Source: Pseudomonadota bacterium
Lineage (GTDB): Bacteria; Desulfobacterota; WTBG01; CAIYCZ01
Reading direction: 5' to 3'
Assembly: GCA_026388865.1 (NCBI GenBank)
Contig: JAPLIX010000488.1
Span: 1 to 5,830 of the forward strand
DNA length: 5,830 nt
The position numbers and the translations under genes are program-made. Each line of letters opens with the position of its first letter. The stretch's first letter is position 1. A model generated the notes under the pieces. That model saw only the letters and a program-made list of their open reading frames with translations, was not told where the DNA came from and searched no databases. Shown one piece after another: positions 5,789 through 5,830 of this stretch.

Positions 5789-5789
5789 G
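5782..5789 (+). promoter_or_regulatory. Ribosome binding site of the antitoxin, overlapping the brnT stop
   Basis: AAGGTGAG includes the last brnT codon and its TGA stop; the AAGG core ends 6 bases before ATG 5792. It is a good site where the toxin has none, which would favour antitoxin synthesis and couple it to termination of toxin translation. Confidence 0.7.
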
Positions 5790-5791
5790 TT

Positions 5792-5830
5792 ATGAAAGAA
5801 GAATATGATCTTTCCAAAATGAAAACGCGC
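5792..5830 (+). CDS. brnA: BrnA-like antitoxin, first 13 codons (partial, cut by window end)
   Basis: The visible product is MKEEYDLSKMKTR, resembling the start of BrnA antitoxins (M-K-x-E-Y-D-x-S-K). It begins 3 bases after brnT with its own ribosome binding site, the standard toxin-first order of brnTA operons. BrnA normally has a flexible toxin-binding N-terminal region and a ribbon-helix-helix DNA-binding domain; none of the latter is in the window, so the assignment rests on position and these 13 residues. Confidence 0.8.
   Translation, partial: MKEEYDLSKMKTR

Noticed and set aside
1..5830. CRISPR array, tRNA, rRNA, riboswitch or a defence/secretion gene cluster
   Set aside because: No regularly spaced repeats with unique spacers, no cloverleaf or rRNA-like sequence, and every gene belongs to a known housekeeping family or to brnTA.

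Overview
The window comes from a Gram-negative bacterium. LolA, the periplasmic carrier of outer-membrane lipoproteins, requires an outer membrane. The linkage ftsK-lolA-mfd and the type of interspersed palindromic repeat between ftsK and lolA are, from memory, reminiscent of Desulfobacterota ('deltaproteobacterial') genomes. That placement is an inference and was not searched. Base composition is mixed: one sampled 60-base line is about 65% GC in mfd (661-720), about 53% in ftsK (3001-3060) and about 40% in brnT (5521-5580).

Left two thirds, minus strand, read right to left: ftsK (DNA translocase, 4596-2245), a 156-base palindromic repeat element (2051-2206), lolA (2019-1315), then mfd (from 1302, leaving the window at base 1 after 434 codons). 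Only 12 bases separate lolA from mfd. These look like one transcription unit of housekeeping genes for chromosome segregation, outer-membrane lipoprotein transport and transcription-coupled repair, with the repeat inserted between ftsK and lolA.

Middle, 4597-4902: an AT-rich divergent regulatory region of about 300 bases. It carries a candidate minus-strand promoter for ftsK, a good sigma70-type promoter for ssb, a long imperfect inverted repeat, and an ssb leader with a 16-base tandem repeat that can fold with an upstream complementary arm. No gene was seen in it.

Right, plus strand: ssb (single-stranded DNA-binding protein, 4903-5319) followed by a textbook intrinsic terminator. After a short non-coding gap comes a type II toxin-antitoxin locus: brnT (toxin, 5504-5788) and the first 13 codons of a brnA-like antitoxin (from 5792, cut by the window end). 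Its promoter has a perfect TTGACA box and a 20-base perfect palindrome over the -10 element. The toxin start codon lies almost on the expected transcription start, so the toxin message is probably leaderless, whereas the antitoxin has a clear ribosome binding site.

I found no convincing undescribed multi-gene system. The most interesting material is regulatory: the brnTA operator and leaderless toxin start, the ssb leader repeats, and the repeat element that also creates a false upstream start for lolA.
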